A stretch of DNA of 64,000 nt from Chitinophaga sp. XS-30 (GTDB lineage: Bacteria; Bacteroidota; Bacteroidia; Chitinophagales; Chitinophagaceae). A program made the translations under genes and the position numbers. Location of the stretch: assembly GCF_008086345.1 (NCBI RefSeq), contig NZ_CP043006.1, positions 4,462,032-4,526,031 on the forward strand. Direction: 5' to 3'. The notes beneath the pieces are model-generated. The model ran no database searches. It saw only the letters and a program-made list of their open reading frames with translations, and had not been told where the DNA came from. This document shows, in pieces, positions 7,661-16,191 of this stretch; position 1 is the first letter of the stretch, and every line of letters starts with the position of its first letter.

Positions 7661-8668
7661 TTATTCAAAAGCTGCGCGTGCGCTGGGAATAACGTCCAGC
7701 GGGCTGAATGCGCCGGCGAGATATTTATAATGCGCGGCCATGGCGATCATCGCCGCATTGTCCGTACAATACTCGAAGGCAGGGATGTACACATTCCATT
7801 GATGTTGCGCGCCATAGGCCTGCAGGGCGTTCCGGAGGCCGGAGTTCGCGCTTACGCCACCCGCTACGCATAACTCCCTGATGCCGGTTTCGCGGGAAGC
7901 TTTTACCAGCTTGTTCATCAGGATAGTGATGATGCGGTGCTGAATGGAAGCGCAGATATCGCGGAGATTCGTTTCCACAAAATCCGCCTGCCTGGCCTTG
8001 TTCTCCTGCAAGAAGTAAAGAATGGCGGTTTTCAGGCCGCTGAAGCTGAAGTTCAGGCCCGGTATCTGCGGCTCGGGGAAGCGGAACCGTTCAGGATTTC
8101 CTTCTTTCGCGTACTTGTCTATCAGCGGGCCGCCGGGATACGGTAGGCCCAGCAGTTTTGCACTTTTATCGAATGCCTCTCCCGCCGCATCATCCAGCGT
8201 TTCGCCGATCACTTTCATTTGCAGCGGGCTTTCGCATAATACGATCTGTGTATGGCCACCGGAAACGGTGAGGCAGAGGAAAGGGAATGCCGGTTTGGGA
8301 TCATCGATGAAATTGGCGAGCACATGGGCCTGCATATGATGTATGCCGATGAGCGGGACATCCAGGGCAAGGGCCATCGACTTTGCGAAACAGCTGCCGA
8401 CCAGCAGTGAACCGATCAGGCCGGGCGATTGTGTAAAGGCAATGGCGCTAAGGTCTTTCTTGTTGACGCCGGATCTGCGCAGCGCCAGGTCCACCACCGG
8501 CACAATATTCTCCTGGTGCGCACGGGAGGCCAGCTCGGGCACTACACCACCGTATTGCTCATGCACCGTCTGGTTGGCAATGATGTTGGACAGCACTTTC
8601 CCGTCCACGATCACGGCGGCGCTGGTTTCGTCACAGGAAGATTCAATAGCTAGAATAGAGATCGGCAT
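7661..8668 (-). CDS. tsaD: tRNA N6-adenosine threonylcarbamoyltransferase
   Basis: A 335-residue member of the universal TsaD/Gcp/Kae1 family, which with TsaB and TsaE transfers threonylcarbamoyl from its AMP adduct to A37 of ANN-decoding tRNAs. The sequence opens ILAIESSCDETSAAV, has the iron-binding histidines in GIHHMQAHVLA, the nucleotide loop SGGHTQIVL, and a C-terminal block with VAGGVSANSGLR and CTDNAAMIAMAA. The start at 8668 (MPISILAIESS) matches the family; in-frame codons upstream overlap the preceding permease gene. It starts 16 bases after that permease's stop, so the two are probably one transcript. Confidence 0.95.
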   Translation of the reverse strand: MPISILAIESSCDETSAAVIVDGKVLSNIIANQTVHEQYGGVVPELASRAHQENIVPVVDLALRRSGVNKKDLSAIAFTQSPGLIGSLLVGSCFAKSMALALDVPLIGIHHMQAHVLANFIDDPKPAFPFLCLTVSGGHTQIVLCESPLQMKVIGETLDDAAGEAFDKSAKLLGLPYPGGPLIDKYAKEGNPERFRFPEPQIPGLNFSFSGLKTAILYFLQENKARQADFVETNLRDICASIQHRIITILMNKLVKASRETGIRELCVAGGVSANSGLRNALQAYGAQHQWNVYIPAFEYCTDNAAMIAMAAHYKYLAGAFSPLDVIPSARAAFE

Positions 8669-8684
8669 AATGGGCGCAAAATTA

Positions 8685-9938
8685 CTAATTGCTGCGGATG
8701 GCAACAACAGGGTCGAGCCGGCTGGCGGAAAATGCCGGTATAAATCCGGCGATAATACCCACTACTGCGGAGATGCTCAACCCCAGGATAATATTCCCGG
8801 TGGACATGGCGATCTCGAAGCTGCTGAACAGATTCCCGGCTATCAGAGTGCCGATATAAACGATCAGCAGGCCGATAGAACCGCCGATCAGGCAGAGCAG
8901 GATGGCTTCCAGCAGGAATTCCAGCAAAATAATGGAAGGCCTGGCGCCGACCGCCTTTTTGAGGCCGATGATATTGGTCCGCTCCTTCACGGTCACGAAC
9001 ATGATATTGGCAATACCGAAACCGCCTACGATCAGCGCAAATATGGCGATCACCGCCCCGCCCAGGTTGATATTCCCGAAGATGCTCTCCAGCTCGTCCT
9101 GCGCCGTGGTGATCTCGTTCAGTGCAAAGTCATTCTCCTCGGTGGGCCTTAACCGGTGGATCGCCCGCATGGCCCCGGTCAGATCGTCTTTCAACTGCCC
9201 CACGGACACATCCGGCCTGGCGCGGACCATAAAGAACGGTTCCGCATAACGGCGTTCATCCACGATCGTACGGGCGAAGAGATAAGGCAGCAGTATGGTA
9301 TTGTCATTGATCACCCCGCCCATAAGGCTTTCGCCCTTTTTCTTCAGCAGGCCCACTACCTTGCAGTTACGGCCGGCAAAACGCACCACTTTGCCCAGCG
9401 CCGCCTCCGGCGTCAGGAACAGCCCTTCCCATATATTGGCGCCCAGCACGATCACATTGCTGCCCTGCAGGAGTTCATTCGGACTGAAATAACGGCCCAT
9501 CGCAATATCCACCGCCTGCATCTTTTCCAGGTCCATCGTTACCGCCAGCATTTCCGCGCCCTCCATATAATCTACACCGTATTCGATCTTGCGGCCGCCG
9601 GAAGAAAAAACAAAGGTCACCGCATCTGAAGTGGATACTTTGTCCTTGATCTGCTTCATCTCTGAATATTTCGGCTGCGGACGGTTGATATACCGCCACC
9701 ATTCCCCGTCTCCCCCGTCCCAGGGCCACTTCTGAAGGTAGATGACATTGGTGCCGAGGGATTTCAGATCGTTGCGGATATTGGATTCCATACTGTCCGT
9801 CACCGTCAGCACCGCAATGATGCAGAAAATACCGATGGAGATGCCCAGCAGGGACAGAGAGGTGCGCAGCTTGTTGACCCGCAGTTCCTGCAGGGCCATT
9901 TTCAGACTGCTCCATAAAATCTTCAGCGTAGAAAGCAT
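8685..9938 (-). CDS. MacB-type ABC transporter permease (FtsX domain)
   Basis: A 417-residue inner-membrane protein with the MacB layout. One N-terminal membrane helix follows LRTSLSLLGISIGIFCIIAVLT, then a long periplasmic MacB_PCD-type domain (about 60-280), then three C-terminal helices of the FtsX domain (contains GIANIMFVTVKERTNIIG and KAVGA). MacB-like proteins work with an ATPase to drive export or signalling across the envelope without moving substrate through the membrane. No ATPase gene or fused nucleotide-binding domain is present here, so the partner is encoded elsewhere. It is directly upstream of tsaD in the same orientation, with no functional link known. Confidence 0.88.
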   Translation of the reverse strand: MLSTLKILWSSLKMALQELRVNKLRTSLSLLGISIGIFCIIAVLTVTDSMESNIRNDLKSLGTNVIYLQKWPWDGGDGEWWRYINRPQPKYSEMKQIKDKVSTSDAVTFVFSSGGRKIEYGVDYMEGAEMLAVTMDLEKMQAVDIAMGRYFSPNELLQGSNVIVLGANIWEGLFLTPEAALGKVVRFAGRNCKVVGLLKKKGESLMGGVINDNTILLPYLFARTIVDERRYAEPFFMVRARPDVSVGQLKDDLTGAMRAIHRLRPTEENDFALNEITTAQDELESIFGNINLGGAVIAIFALIVGGFGIANIMFVTVKERTNIIGLKKAVGARPSIILLEFLLEAILLCLIGGSIGLLIVYIGTLIAGNLFSSFEIAMSTGNIILGLSISAVVGIIAGFIPAFSASRLDPVVAIRSN

Positions 9939-10070
9939 ATTCCAAATTTAGTATATAAAGTAACGCGCACCATCGTGTTTGTGACCGCCGGTCAATTTTC
10001 TATGACCGCCAGCCAGGGGAAGGCTGGATAAATGGATGGCAGGATGCATGGCGAAGGCCGGATAAAAATG

Positions 10071-10078
10071 TACCTTTG
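10071..10078 (+). promoter_or_regulatory. Candidate -7 element (TACCTTTG) of prfC
   Basis: TACCTTTG fits TAnnTTTG and lies 10 bases before the ATG at 10088 (18 before the ATG at 10097). This implies a very short or nearly absent 5' leader and slightly favours the second ATG. Confidence 0.45.
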
Positions 10079-10087
10079 CCCCCATTT

Positions 10088-11680
10088 ATGACCGAAATGA
10101 AATACGCGAACGAGATCAACAAAAGGAAATCCTTTGCCATTATCGCCCACCCCGATGCGGGTAAGACTACCCTGACGGAAAAATTCCTCCTGTTCGGCGG
10201 CGCTATCCAGACGGCCGGCGCGGTAAAGTCCAACAAGATCAAGAAACATACGACCTCCGACTTCATGGAAATTGAGCGCCAGCGGGGTATCTCCGTGGCT
10301 ACTTCCGTGATGACCTTCGAATACCGCGATATTCTTGTGAACTTGCTGGATACCCCCGGTCACAAGGACTTTGCGGAAGACACCTACCGCACCCTCACCG
10401 CAGTGGACAGTGTGGTACTGGTGATCGACTGCGTAAAAGGTGTGGAAGAGCAGACCAAGAAACTGATGGAGGTCTGCCGCATGCGGGATACGCCGGTGAT
10501 CATTTTTGTGAACAAGCTGGACCGGGATGGCAAAAATCCTTTCGACCTGCTGGATGAACTGGAAGAACTGCTCAATATCCGCGTTCGCCCCCTCAGCTGG
10601 CCCATCAGCATGGGCAAGGATTTCAAGGGCGTGTATAACCTGTACGACAAGAGTTTTGTGAGCTTTGCCGCCAACCGGAAAGCCACGGATGAAGATATCG
10701 TTCCCATGCCGGACCTCACCAGTCCACAAGTGGATGAACTGTTCAATACCACCGATGCTGCGCAACTGCGGAATGACGTGGAACTGATCGAAGGGGTGTA
10801 CGACCCGTTTGACAAACAGCCTTACCTCGAAGGCAAACTCGCGCCGGTGTTCTTCGGCAGTGCGGTGAACAACTTCGGGGTGAAGGACCTGCTGGATACC
10901 TTCGTGGAGATCGCTCCGGTGCCGCGGGACCGGGAGGCCAGTACGCGGACGGTGAAAGTGGGAGAAGACAAATTCTCGGGCTTCATCTTCAAGATACACG
11001 CCAACCTCGATCCCCGTCACCGGGACAGGATCGCGTTCCTGCGCGTATGTTCCGGCAAGTTCGAGCGGAACAAATATTTCCATCATGTGCGGCTGGACAA
11101 GGATGTGCGTTTCGCCAATCCCTATAACTTCCTGGCCCGGGAAAAGAATATCATCGACGATGCTTACCCCGGCGATGTGGTGGGGCTTTTCGATACCGGC
11201 AACTTCAAGATCGGAGATACGCTCACGGAAGGCGAGAACTTTTATTTTACCGGCATCCCCAGCTTCTCACCCGAGCTGTTCAAGGAACTGGTGAACAAGG
11301 ACCCGATGAAGACCAAACAGCTGGAAAAAGGCATCAGCCAGCTGACGGACGAGGGCGTGGCGCAGCTGTTCACCCAGCACAACGGCAACCGCAAGATCAT
11401 CGGCTGTGTGGGCGACCTGCAGTTTGAAGTGATCCAGTACCGTTTGCTCCAGGAGTACGGCGCTTCCTGCCAGTTCAATAGCCTGCCGTTCTATAAAGCC
11501 TGCTGGATCACGGGACCAAAACAGAAGCTGGAAGATTTTATCCGCTTCAAGAGCGCCAATGTGGTAGAGGATAAAGACGGGCACCTGGTGTACCTCGCCC
11601 AGTCGGAATGGTATCTTAATACAGAACGCGCCAATAACCCCGATATCGAATTCCATTTCACATCGGAAATTCACAAGTAA
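10088..11680 (+). CDS. prfC: Peptide chain release factor 3
   Basis: A translational GTPase of 530 residues that removes RF1/RF2 from the ribosome after peptide release. The G domain shows the P-loop AHPDAGKTT, switch [10 protein letters not shown] and NKLDRDG. The characteristic [14 protein letters not shown] and [18 protein letters not shown] segments separate RF3 from EF-G. Domains II and III follow and the length is normal. ATG at 10088 ([10 protein letters not shown]) or at 10097 (MKYANEI) could be the start; homologues begin near the latter. A TTG further upstream (10076) lies inside the presumed promoter element and is rejected. Confidence 0.95.
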   Translation: MTEMKYANEINKRKSFAIIAHPDAGKTTLTEKFLLFGGAIQTAGAVKSNKIKKHTTSDFMEIERQRGISVATSVMTFEYRDILVNLLDTPGHKDFAEDTYRTLTAVDSVVLVIDCVKGVEEQTKKLMEVCRMRDTPVIIFVNKLDRDGKNPFDLLDELEELLNIRVRPLSWPISMGKDFKGVYNLYDKSFVSFAANRKATDEDIVPMPDLTSPQVDELFNTTDAAQLRNDVELIEGVYDPFDKQPYLEGKLAPVFFGSAVNNFGVKDLLDTFVEIAPVPRDREASTRTVKVGEDKFSGFIFKIHANLDPRHRDRIAFLRVCSGKFERNKYFHHVRLDKDVRFANPYNFLAREKNIIDDAYPGDVVGLFDTGNFKIGDTLTEGENFYFTGIPSFSPELFKELVNKDPMKTKQLEKGISQLTDEGVAQLFTQHNGNRKIIGCVGDLQFEVIQYRLLQEYGASCQFNSLPFYKACWITGPKQKLEDFIRFKSANVVEDKDGHLVYLAQSEWYLNTERANNPDIEFHFTSEIHK

Positions 11681-11780
11681 ACCTGTATGACACCGGGCGC
11701 TCAGGATCTGCCGGTCTGCAACAAGCGAAGCATGTTTGTCATTGCATCTGTTGCAGCAGGGATGAATACCGTCACTGTTG

Positions 11781-12134
11781 TCAAAAACGGGCGATGGTCT
11801 TCCAGGAATTGTCTGTACTGGTGGCCTGCAGTTCCTGGATCAGCGGCAGGTCCCATGCTTCGGTAAGCCGCGTACCATCACAGTTGTAGATCTGGCAAAA
11901 CAGGCAGGATTGTATCTCCAGCTGAATATTCAGGTAGTCCCGCCCTTCGTGCCTGCGAAGATTCACGGTTCCGGTATGGTTCCTGCCTTTTGCGCTGTTG
12001 ACGCTGTCCTTCAGCCAGGCCAGATTCTTCACGGGGTCTTCAATGCCGCAGGCGGTAACGTTCGATCTCTTTTTCTTGCAGGCCGCAAAAGCGAGGATGC
12101 AGATAAGGGGCAACAGATATTTGGCTGATTTCAT
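11781..12134 (-). CDS. Small lipoprotein of unknown function
   Basis: A 117-residue exported lipoprotein. A signal peptide of about 18 residues ends in the lipobox AFAACKKK, predicting lipidation at the Cys near residue 19. The mature part has further cysteines (TACGIEDP and SCLFCQIYNC), so disulphides or metal binding are possible. The CGIEDPVKNLAWLKD stretch resembles a recurring short lipoprotein pattern in Chitinophaga-like genomes as I recall it. The function of that group is not known to me. It is convergent with prfC. Confidence 0.7.
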   Translation of the reverse strand: MKSAKYLLPLICILAFAACKKKRSNVTACGIEDPVKNLAWLKDSVNSAKGRNHTGTVNLRRHEGRDYLNIQLEIQSCLFCQIYNCDGTRLTEAWDLPLIQELQATSTDNSWKTIARF

Positions 12135-12465
12135 AACATAAGGATTTCCAGTGTAACGGACAGAAAAATGCCAATGTTACACCAACAGGTACGGCGCCCT
12201 GAAAAAGGCGCCGTTTTCTTGTACGACCAACTCAATTATTGCGTGATAAATAAAGAAAAGTTTGTCTTCAAATTCCGCATCAAAGATATCGCCCTCGCCC
12301 GCTGCCGGTTTATGTATTCGGAAAATTGATTTGCGCAATGCGGAAAAAAGGATTTTTTTGCCTAATTTGGAGGAACCAATTATCCATACTCCATATGAAG
12401 GACCACCCCAAAACAGGCGCCGGAACAAAGCCGGCACCGATTTATCGTTATTAAAACTGATTCAT
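12135..12465. other. Intergenic region between divergent genes, with a GC-rich hairpin
   Basis: No convincing gene. It contains a perfect 8-bp hairpin at 12191-12214 (ACGGCGCC, loop CTGAAAAA, GGCGCCGT) followed on the plus strand by TTTCTT. A 19-codon ORF at 12394-12453 (starting MKDHPKTGAGTK) is too short to support on its own. The region must hold promoters for the lipoprotein (minus) and the membrane protein (plus). Confidence 0.5.
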
Positions 12466-12864
12466 ATGGATTCCGAACAAGATGATGTACGAAAAGCGCG
12501 GCAGTCCGTGACGGGTGGCTGGTTCTATGAACCTACGACCAGCGCCGGAAGAAGCGAGAAATACCATGCCGAAATGGGCAAAAAGGTCTGGGATGGTTAT
12601 CTTGACCATTACCGGGCAACGGCAGACAACGGCGGTACGGTCATCGGCGGTACGGTACTGGTGATCGCCTTGCTGGCTACCTTCTTTTTCCTCGATCTTT
12701 CCCCGGATATCAGGCGGTATTTTGTGATCGGCTTCAAAGTGCTGGCCGGCATTGCATCGGGCGTTGTTTGCTTCAGCCTCGGCCGCATGCTCCGGCTGAA
12801 CGGGCAGTTCAGGATACTGCTTTCCGTGCTGGTAGCCGCTGCTGCGGTGTTGCTATTGCTGTAG
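12466..12864 (+). CDS. Small membrane protein of unknown function
   Basis: A 132-residue protein from the ATG at 12466. About 60 polar residues (MDSEQDDVRKAR, then GWFYEPTTSAGRS) are followed by three hydrophobic segments, at about 62-80, 88-105 and 113-132. A cytoplasmic N-tail is likely. I do not recognise a family. The frame is open upstream to 12262, but that part lies in the divergent intergenic region and lacks protein-like character, so the internal ATG is preferred. It is convergent with the UbiD-family gene. Confidence 0.6.
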   Translation: MDSEQDDVRKARQSVTGGWFYEPTTSAGRSEKYHAEMGKKVWDGYLDHYRATADNGGTVIGGTVLVIALLATFFFLDLSPDIRRYFVIGFKVLAGIASGVVCFSLGRMLRLNGQFRILLSVLVAAAAVLLLL

Positions 12865-12956
12865 GGAGCGCAGCTGCTCCGGCCGCATGCCCGGCACGTC
12901 CCGGCATGAAAAACCGCCCCTGTGCGGAGGCGGCTTCCCATACTATAAAAATATGC

Positions 12957-14882
12957 TTACAGGCTTACCACAGCCCCTTCCCCATAGATCTGCTGCTTGT
13001 ATTTCAGGGAGGGAGATGGAAGGAATGGCCCCAGGTTCAGCTGCGCCCATTTTTCATCGATCGCTTTGATGGTAGCATCATCCGCTACGATGATATTCGG
13101 CCAGTCCCGCTGAAAATCATCAAAGGCTTTTGTTTTAAGCGTCCCGTCCAGCCCCATGCAGGCGGTCACTTTATCCGGGTTGCGGGACGAGGGGCGCTCC
13201 GCCGGGATGTTGTCCCGCTTCGGATCGAGGTTATTGCAGAAGCGCCAGAGGGCGGAAGGCAGATCCTGCGCATCCACCGTATGCTCTACGTACAGCACCA
13301 TTTTCACGCCTTCCATGCCAGGCTGCGCCGCTACCTGCGGATGCAGTTCCCGCACATGGTGCTTGCGGCTTTTCTCCACGGCAACGATGATGCAGGGTAT
13401 CCCCTCTTTCAGCAACGAGGCATTCACTCCCCTGATCTCCGGGAAAGCGGCCATGAGTGAAGCGGCCTGTACTTCGGGTGTAAAAATGCTGTTGTCAAAC
13501 CGTTCATCGATCTCTTCTTCCAGCTTCGCTGTTCCGTCTATGCACATTTTGCCGCCAAAGCCCATGCGGGAGCAGGAATGGTCCAGCACATCCATCGGGC
13601 CCTGGCTGAAATAGATATCCGTTGCGGGGTTGAGGTGACGGAAGGCATATTGCGCCAGCGCTTTATAATCCGTGATGCTTGTACCGGTATCTGTTACGAC
13701 GAGTATTTTGTTGAACATCATCTGCCCGGCTCCCCACATCGCATTCATCACCTTCTGCGCCTGACCGGCATAATCTTTCTGTATCTGTGCGGTCACCAGG
13801 TTGTGAAAGACGCCTTCCACGGGCATGTCCATATCCACGATCTCCGGCACCAGGGTCATTTTGATGGGCGCGAGGAAGATACGTTCCGTGGCCTTGCCGA
13901 TCCAGGCATCTTCCTGCGGGGGAATACCCACGATGGTGGAGGGGTACACGGCGTCTTTTCGGTGGGTGATAGCGGTGACGTGGAAACGCGGGTACCAGTC
14001 GGCCAGCGAATAGTAACCGGTATGATCGCCGAAAGGCCCTTCCCAGATCAGCTCTTCTCCGGGATCGACATATCCTTCTATGACAAAATCCGCATCCGCA
14101 GGCACTTCCAGATCGGGCTGCGAAATGCATTTCACCAGCTCCACCTTTTTCCTGCGCAGGAAACCGGCCAGCATATATTCATCCACATTCTCGGGCAAAG
14201 GCGCGGTAGCGGAATAGGTGTACACCGGGTCGCCGCCCAGCACTACCGCTACGGGCATCCGTTTATTCAGTTTCTTGTATTCGGAAAAATGTTTGGCGGA
14301 TACTTTATGTTTATGCCAGTGCATGCCGGTCATATCCTTTTCAAATACCTGCATCCTGTACATCCCCACGTTGCGGGAACCGGTATGCGGGTCTTTTGTA
14401 TGGATCACCGGCAGCGTGATGAAAGGCCCGCCATCCTGCGGCCAGCAGGTCATCACCGGCAGCTTTCCAAGATCGGGCGTGGCCATGACCACCTCCTGGC
14501 AACTGCCGCGCCCGGATACTACCTTGGGCATCCAGGATGCGAACTGCCCCAGCTTCGGCAACATGGACAGCTTGTCCAGTATCCCTTCCTTGGGTTTTGA
14601 CAGCATTTTAAAAAGCCCTTCAATTTCCCGGGCCACATCATCCAGCTCCTGCACGCCCAACGCCATGCACATCCTGCGGTAACTGCCCATCGAATTGATC
14701 AGCACAGGGAAATCATATCCGGTGTTCTCGAACAGGAGGGCTTTGCCCCCGTCCGGGGACTTGCTGATCCTGTCCGCGATCTCGGCTATTTCCAATGCCG
14801 GGTTTACATAGGTGCTGATGCGCACCAGTTCCCCTGCTTTTTCCAGTGTATCTATAAAATGCCTGAGGTGCTTGTATGCCAT
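12957..14882 (-). CDS. UbiD-family decarboxylase (menaquinone/aromatic acid type)
   Basis: A 641-residue member of the UbiD family, which uses prenylated FMN to decarboxylate aromatic or unsaturated acids. Signature regions are visible: SRNVGMYRMQVFEKD and MHWHKHK in the cofactor domain, and WEGPFGDHTGYYS with active-site acidic residues. The length is longer than E. coli UbiD (about 497) and fits the long form annotated in Bacteroidota as a menaquinone biosynthesis decarboxylase. The substrate is inferred from that family only. The ATG at 14882 (MAYKHLRHFI) is preferred because a -7 element lies 22 bases upstream and the frame before it runs through that promoter and a neighbour's terminator. 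Confidence 0.85.
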   Translation of the reverse strand: MAYKHLRHFIDTLEKAGELVRISTYVNPALEIAEIADRISKSPDGGKALLFENTGYDFPVLINSMGSYRRMCMALGVQELDDVAREIEGLFKMLSKPKEGILDKLSMLPKLGQFASWMPKVVSGRGSCQEVVMATPDLGKLPVMTCWPQDGGPFITLPVIHTKDPHTGSRNVGMYRMQVFEKDMTGMHWHKHKVSAKHFSEYKKLNKRMPVAVVLGGDPVYTYSATAPLPENVDEYMLAGFLRRKKVELVKCISQPDLEVPADADFVIEGYVDPGEELIWEGPFGDHTGYYSLADWYPRFHVTAITHRKDAVYPSTIVGIPPQEDAWIGKATERIFLAPIKMTLVPEIVDMDMPVEGVFHNLVTAQIQKDYAGQAQKVMNAMWGAGQMMFNKILVVTDTGTSITDYKALAQYAFRHLNPATDIYFSQGPMDVLDHSCSRMGFGGKMCIDGTAKLEEEIDERFDNSIFTPEVQAASLMAAFPEIRGVNASLLKEGIPCIIVAVEKSRKHHVRELHPQVAAQPGMEGVKMVLYVEHTVDAQDLPSALWRFCNNLDPKRDNIPAERPSSRNPDKVTACMGLDGTLKTKAFDDFQRDWPNIIVADDATIKAIDEKWAQLNLGPFLPSPSLKYKQQIYGEGAVVSL

Positions 14883-14904
14883 GATTGTGCTTTCGTTCAG
14901 GCCA

Positions 14905-14912
14905 CAAAAGTA
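14905..14912 (-). promoter_or_regulatory. Candidate -7 element (TACTTTTG) of the UbiD-family gene
   Basis: TACTTTTG on the minus strand matches TAnnTTTG, with a T-run about 20 bases further upstream in the place of the -33 element. The implied leader is about 15 bases. Confidence 0.5.
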
Positions 14913-14997
14913 CGTTGGATAAAGGAGATAAAAAAAGGTCCGGAGAACCGGGGCCGGACTTGATCGCGATAGCGAAATCATTGAACAGCATTGGCAC

Positions 14998-15028
14998 AAA
15001 AAAAGATTGCCCGCAAAAACGGACAACC
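14998..15028 (-). terminator. Rho-independent terminator after the outer-membrane protein gene
   Basis: A nine-pair stem including two G-U wobbles (15020-15028 with 15005-15013), a 6-base loop, and a seven-T tract on the minus strand (A residues 14998-15004). It lies about 70 bases past the stop of the gene at 15100. Confidence 0.75.
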
Positions 15029-15099
15029 TTTACTTTTTCTATTAGGACTTGATTGGGGGATGATGCCGTTCTGAAAGCAACCATCGTGCCAAAACAAGT

Positions 15100-15990
15100 T
15101 TACATGCGCGGGCAACGGGAAAAATTCGTGGGGCGGCCGCTGCTGCCTCCGCCGATGCGGTACATGATCGTAAACCCGGTGAAGATGTACCAGTCCTTAT
15201 ACTTTGCAGAACCACGCTGGGCGCCATCCAGCGGATAGTTCGGATTGGGGATCACCTTATCCCCGTTCGTCTCGTCCCCGCGGTAGGAAAAGTCCACCGC
15301 AGCCTGCCCGCGTTCCGCCAGCAAAGTATTCTGATCCACATAGGTGGTGCTCACATCATCCAGGTAATCCGTGAAGGTTGCGCGCAGCCCGGTTTCTATA
15401 CCCAGCGTCAGCTTCTCTGTAAAAATGTATTTGAAACCCACGCCGAAAGGAATAGACACCTGATGCAGGGCGTACTGGTTACCTCTTTCAGGATACTGTG
15501 GAAGCCCCTGCCCTTCCGTGCTCAGGCGACGCAAAGCGATCTTGTTGCCCAGGGAATCCCGCGTGGTGGGATAAAAACTGAACAAAGACACCCCGGCAAA
15601 AATGTAGGGTGTAAAACCTTTATCATCGATATCCAGGATATTCAGTTCCGCACCCAGCTGTCCTTCCCAGATGGGGGAACGGAAAGAAAGGTTGCGGGCT
15701 ACCAGGGCCAGGCTTTCATTGGTGCTGTCCGCCCCGGCGATCATGCCAAAGCTGAAGCCGCCGCGCAGGGTCAGGAAGCGGTTCATGTCCTTCTTCACCA
15801 TCAATCCTACCATGGGCCGGGTGTACCGAAAGTCAACCCGTTTTTCGTTCAGGTCTCCGCTGTAATTACTGATCCCGCCGATAAGGCCAACATGCCAATC
15901 CTGAGCATACGTGAAGATCGGGGTTGAAAGCATTAAAACAAATCCAAGGATCTTTTTCAATGTGTATGGTTTTAATAGGTTACCGATCAT
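15100..15990 (-). CDS. Outer-membrane beta-barrel protein (DUF6089-like)
   Basis: About 296 residues from the ATG at 15990, seven codons inside the longest frame. A signal peptide ends TYAQDWHVG. The mature part alternates short amphipathic strands (WHVGLIGGISNYSGDLNE, FTPYIFAGVSLFSFYP, VGFKYIFTEKLTLGIETGLR, DWYIFTGFTIMYRIGG), the pattern of an eight-strand-type outer-membrane barrel, and fits the DUF6089 group of Bacteroidota surface proteins. The last 16 residues after the final strand are Ser/Arg-rich and unusual for a barrel, which normally ends at the last strand. The role is unknown. It is divergent from tamB. Confidence 0.75.
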   Translation of the reverse strand: MIGNLLKPYTLKKILGFVLMLSTPIFTYAQDWHVGLIGGISNYSGDLNEKRVDFRYTRPMVGLMVKKDMNRFLTLRGGFSFGMIAGADSTNESLALVARNLSFRSPIWEGQLGAELNILDIDDKGFTPYIFAGVSLFSFYPTTRDSLGNKIALRRLSTEGQGLPQYPERGNQYALHQVSIPFGVGFKYIFTEKLTLGIETGLRATFTDYLDDVSTTYVDQNTLLAERGQAAVDFSYRGDETNGDKVIPNPNYPLDGAQRGSAKYKDWYIFTGFTIMYRIGGGSSGRPTNFSRCPRM

Positions 15991-16124
15991 AGAACGCACC
16001 AGGCACGTCAAATAGTATCACCAGTCATTATGATCGGGGACTAAATTATACATTTTTCCTCTTTATTACAATTATAAAGATATGATAATAAAAGCCTTTA
16101 GCGCCGCTGATGTGCATAAACCCT

Positions 16125-16132
16125 TATTTTTG
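16125..16132 (+). promoter_or_regulatory. Candidate -7 element (TATTTTTG) of the tamB operon
   Basis: TATTTTTG matches TAnnTTTG. Transcription would begin near 16139, 53 bases before the GTG start of tamB. The -33 region offers only TTTA. Confidence 0.4.
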
Positions 16133-16191
16133 TGGCGGGTATGATATTTGAGAAGCATAGGAATTGCCGAAACATAAAACCGAATTAATAC

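Noticed and set aside
7504-7692. 62-codon plus-strand open frame between trmN6 and tsaD
   Set aside because: It overlaps the tsaD 3' end and has no domain or signal features.
9992-11086. 364-codon minus-strand open frame
   Set aside because: It is the reverse strand of prfC, a clearly conserved gene; it has no recognisable domain and arises from the GC-rich codon pattern.
13578-14600. 340-codon plus-strand open frame
   Set aside because: It is antisense to the UbiD-family gene, His-rich and without domain features.
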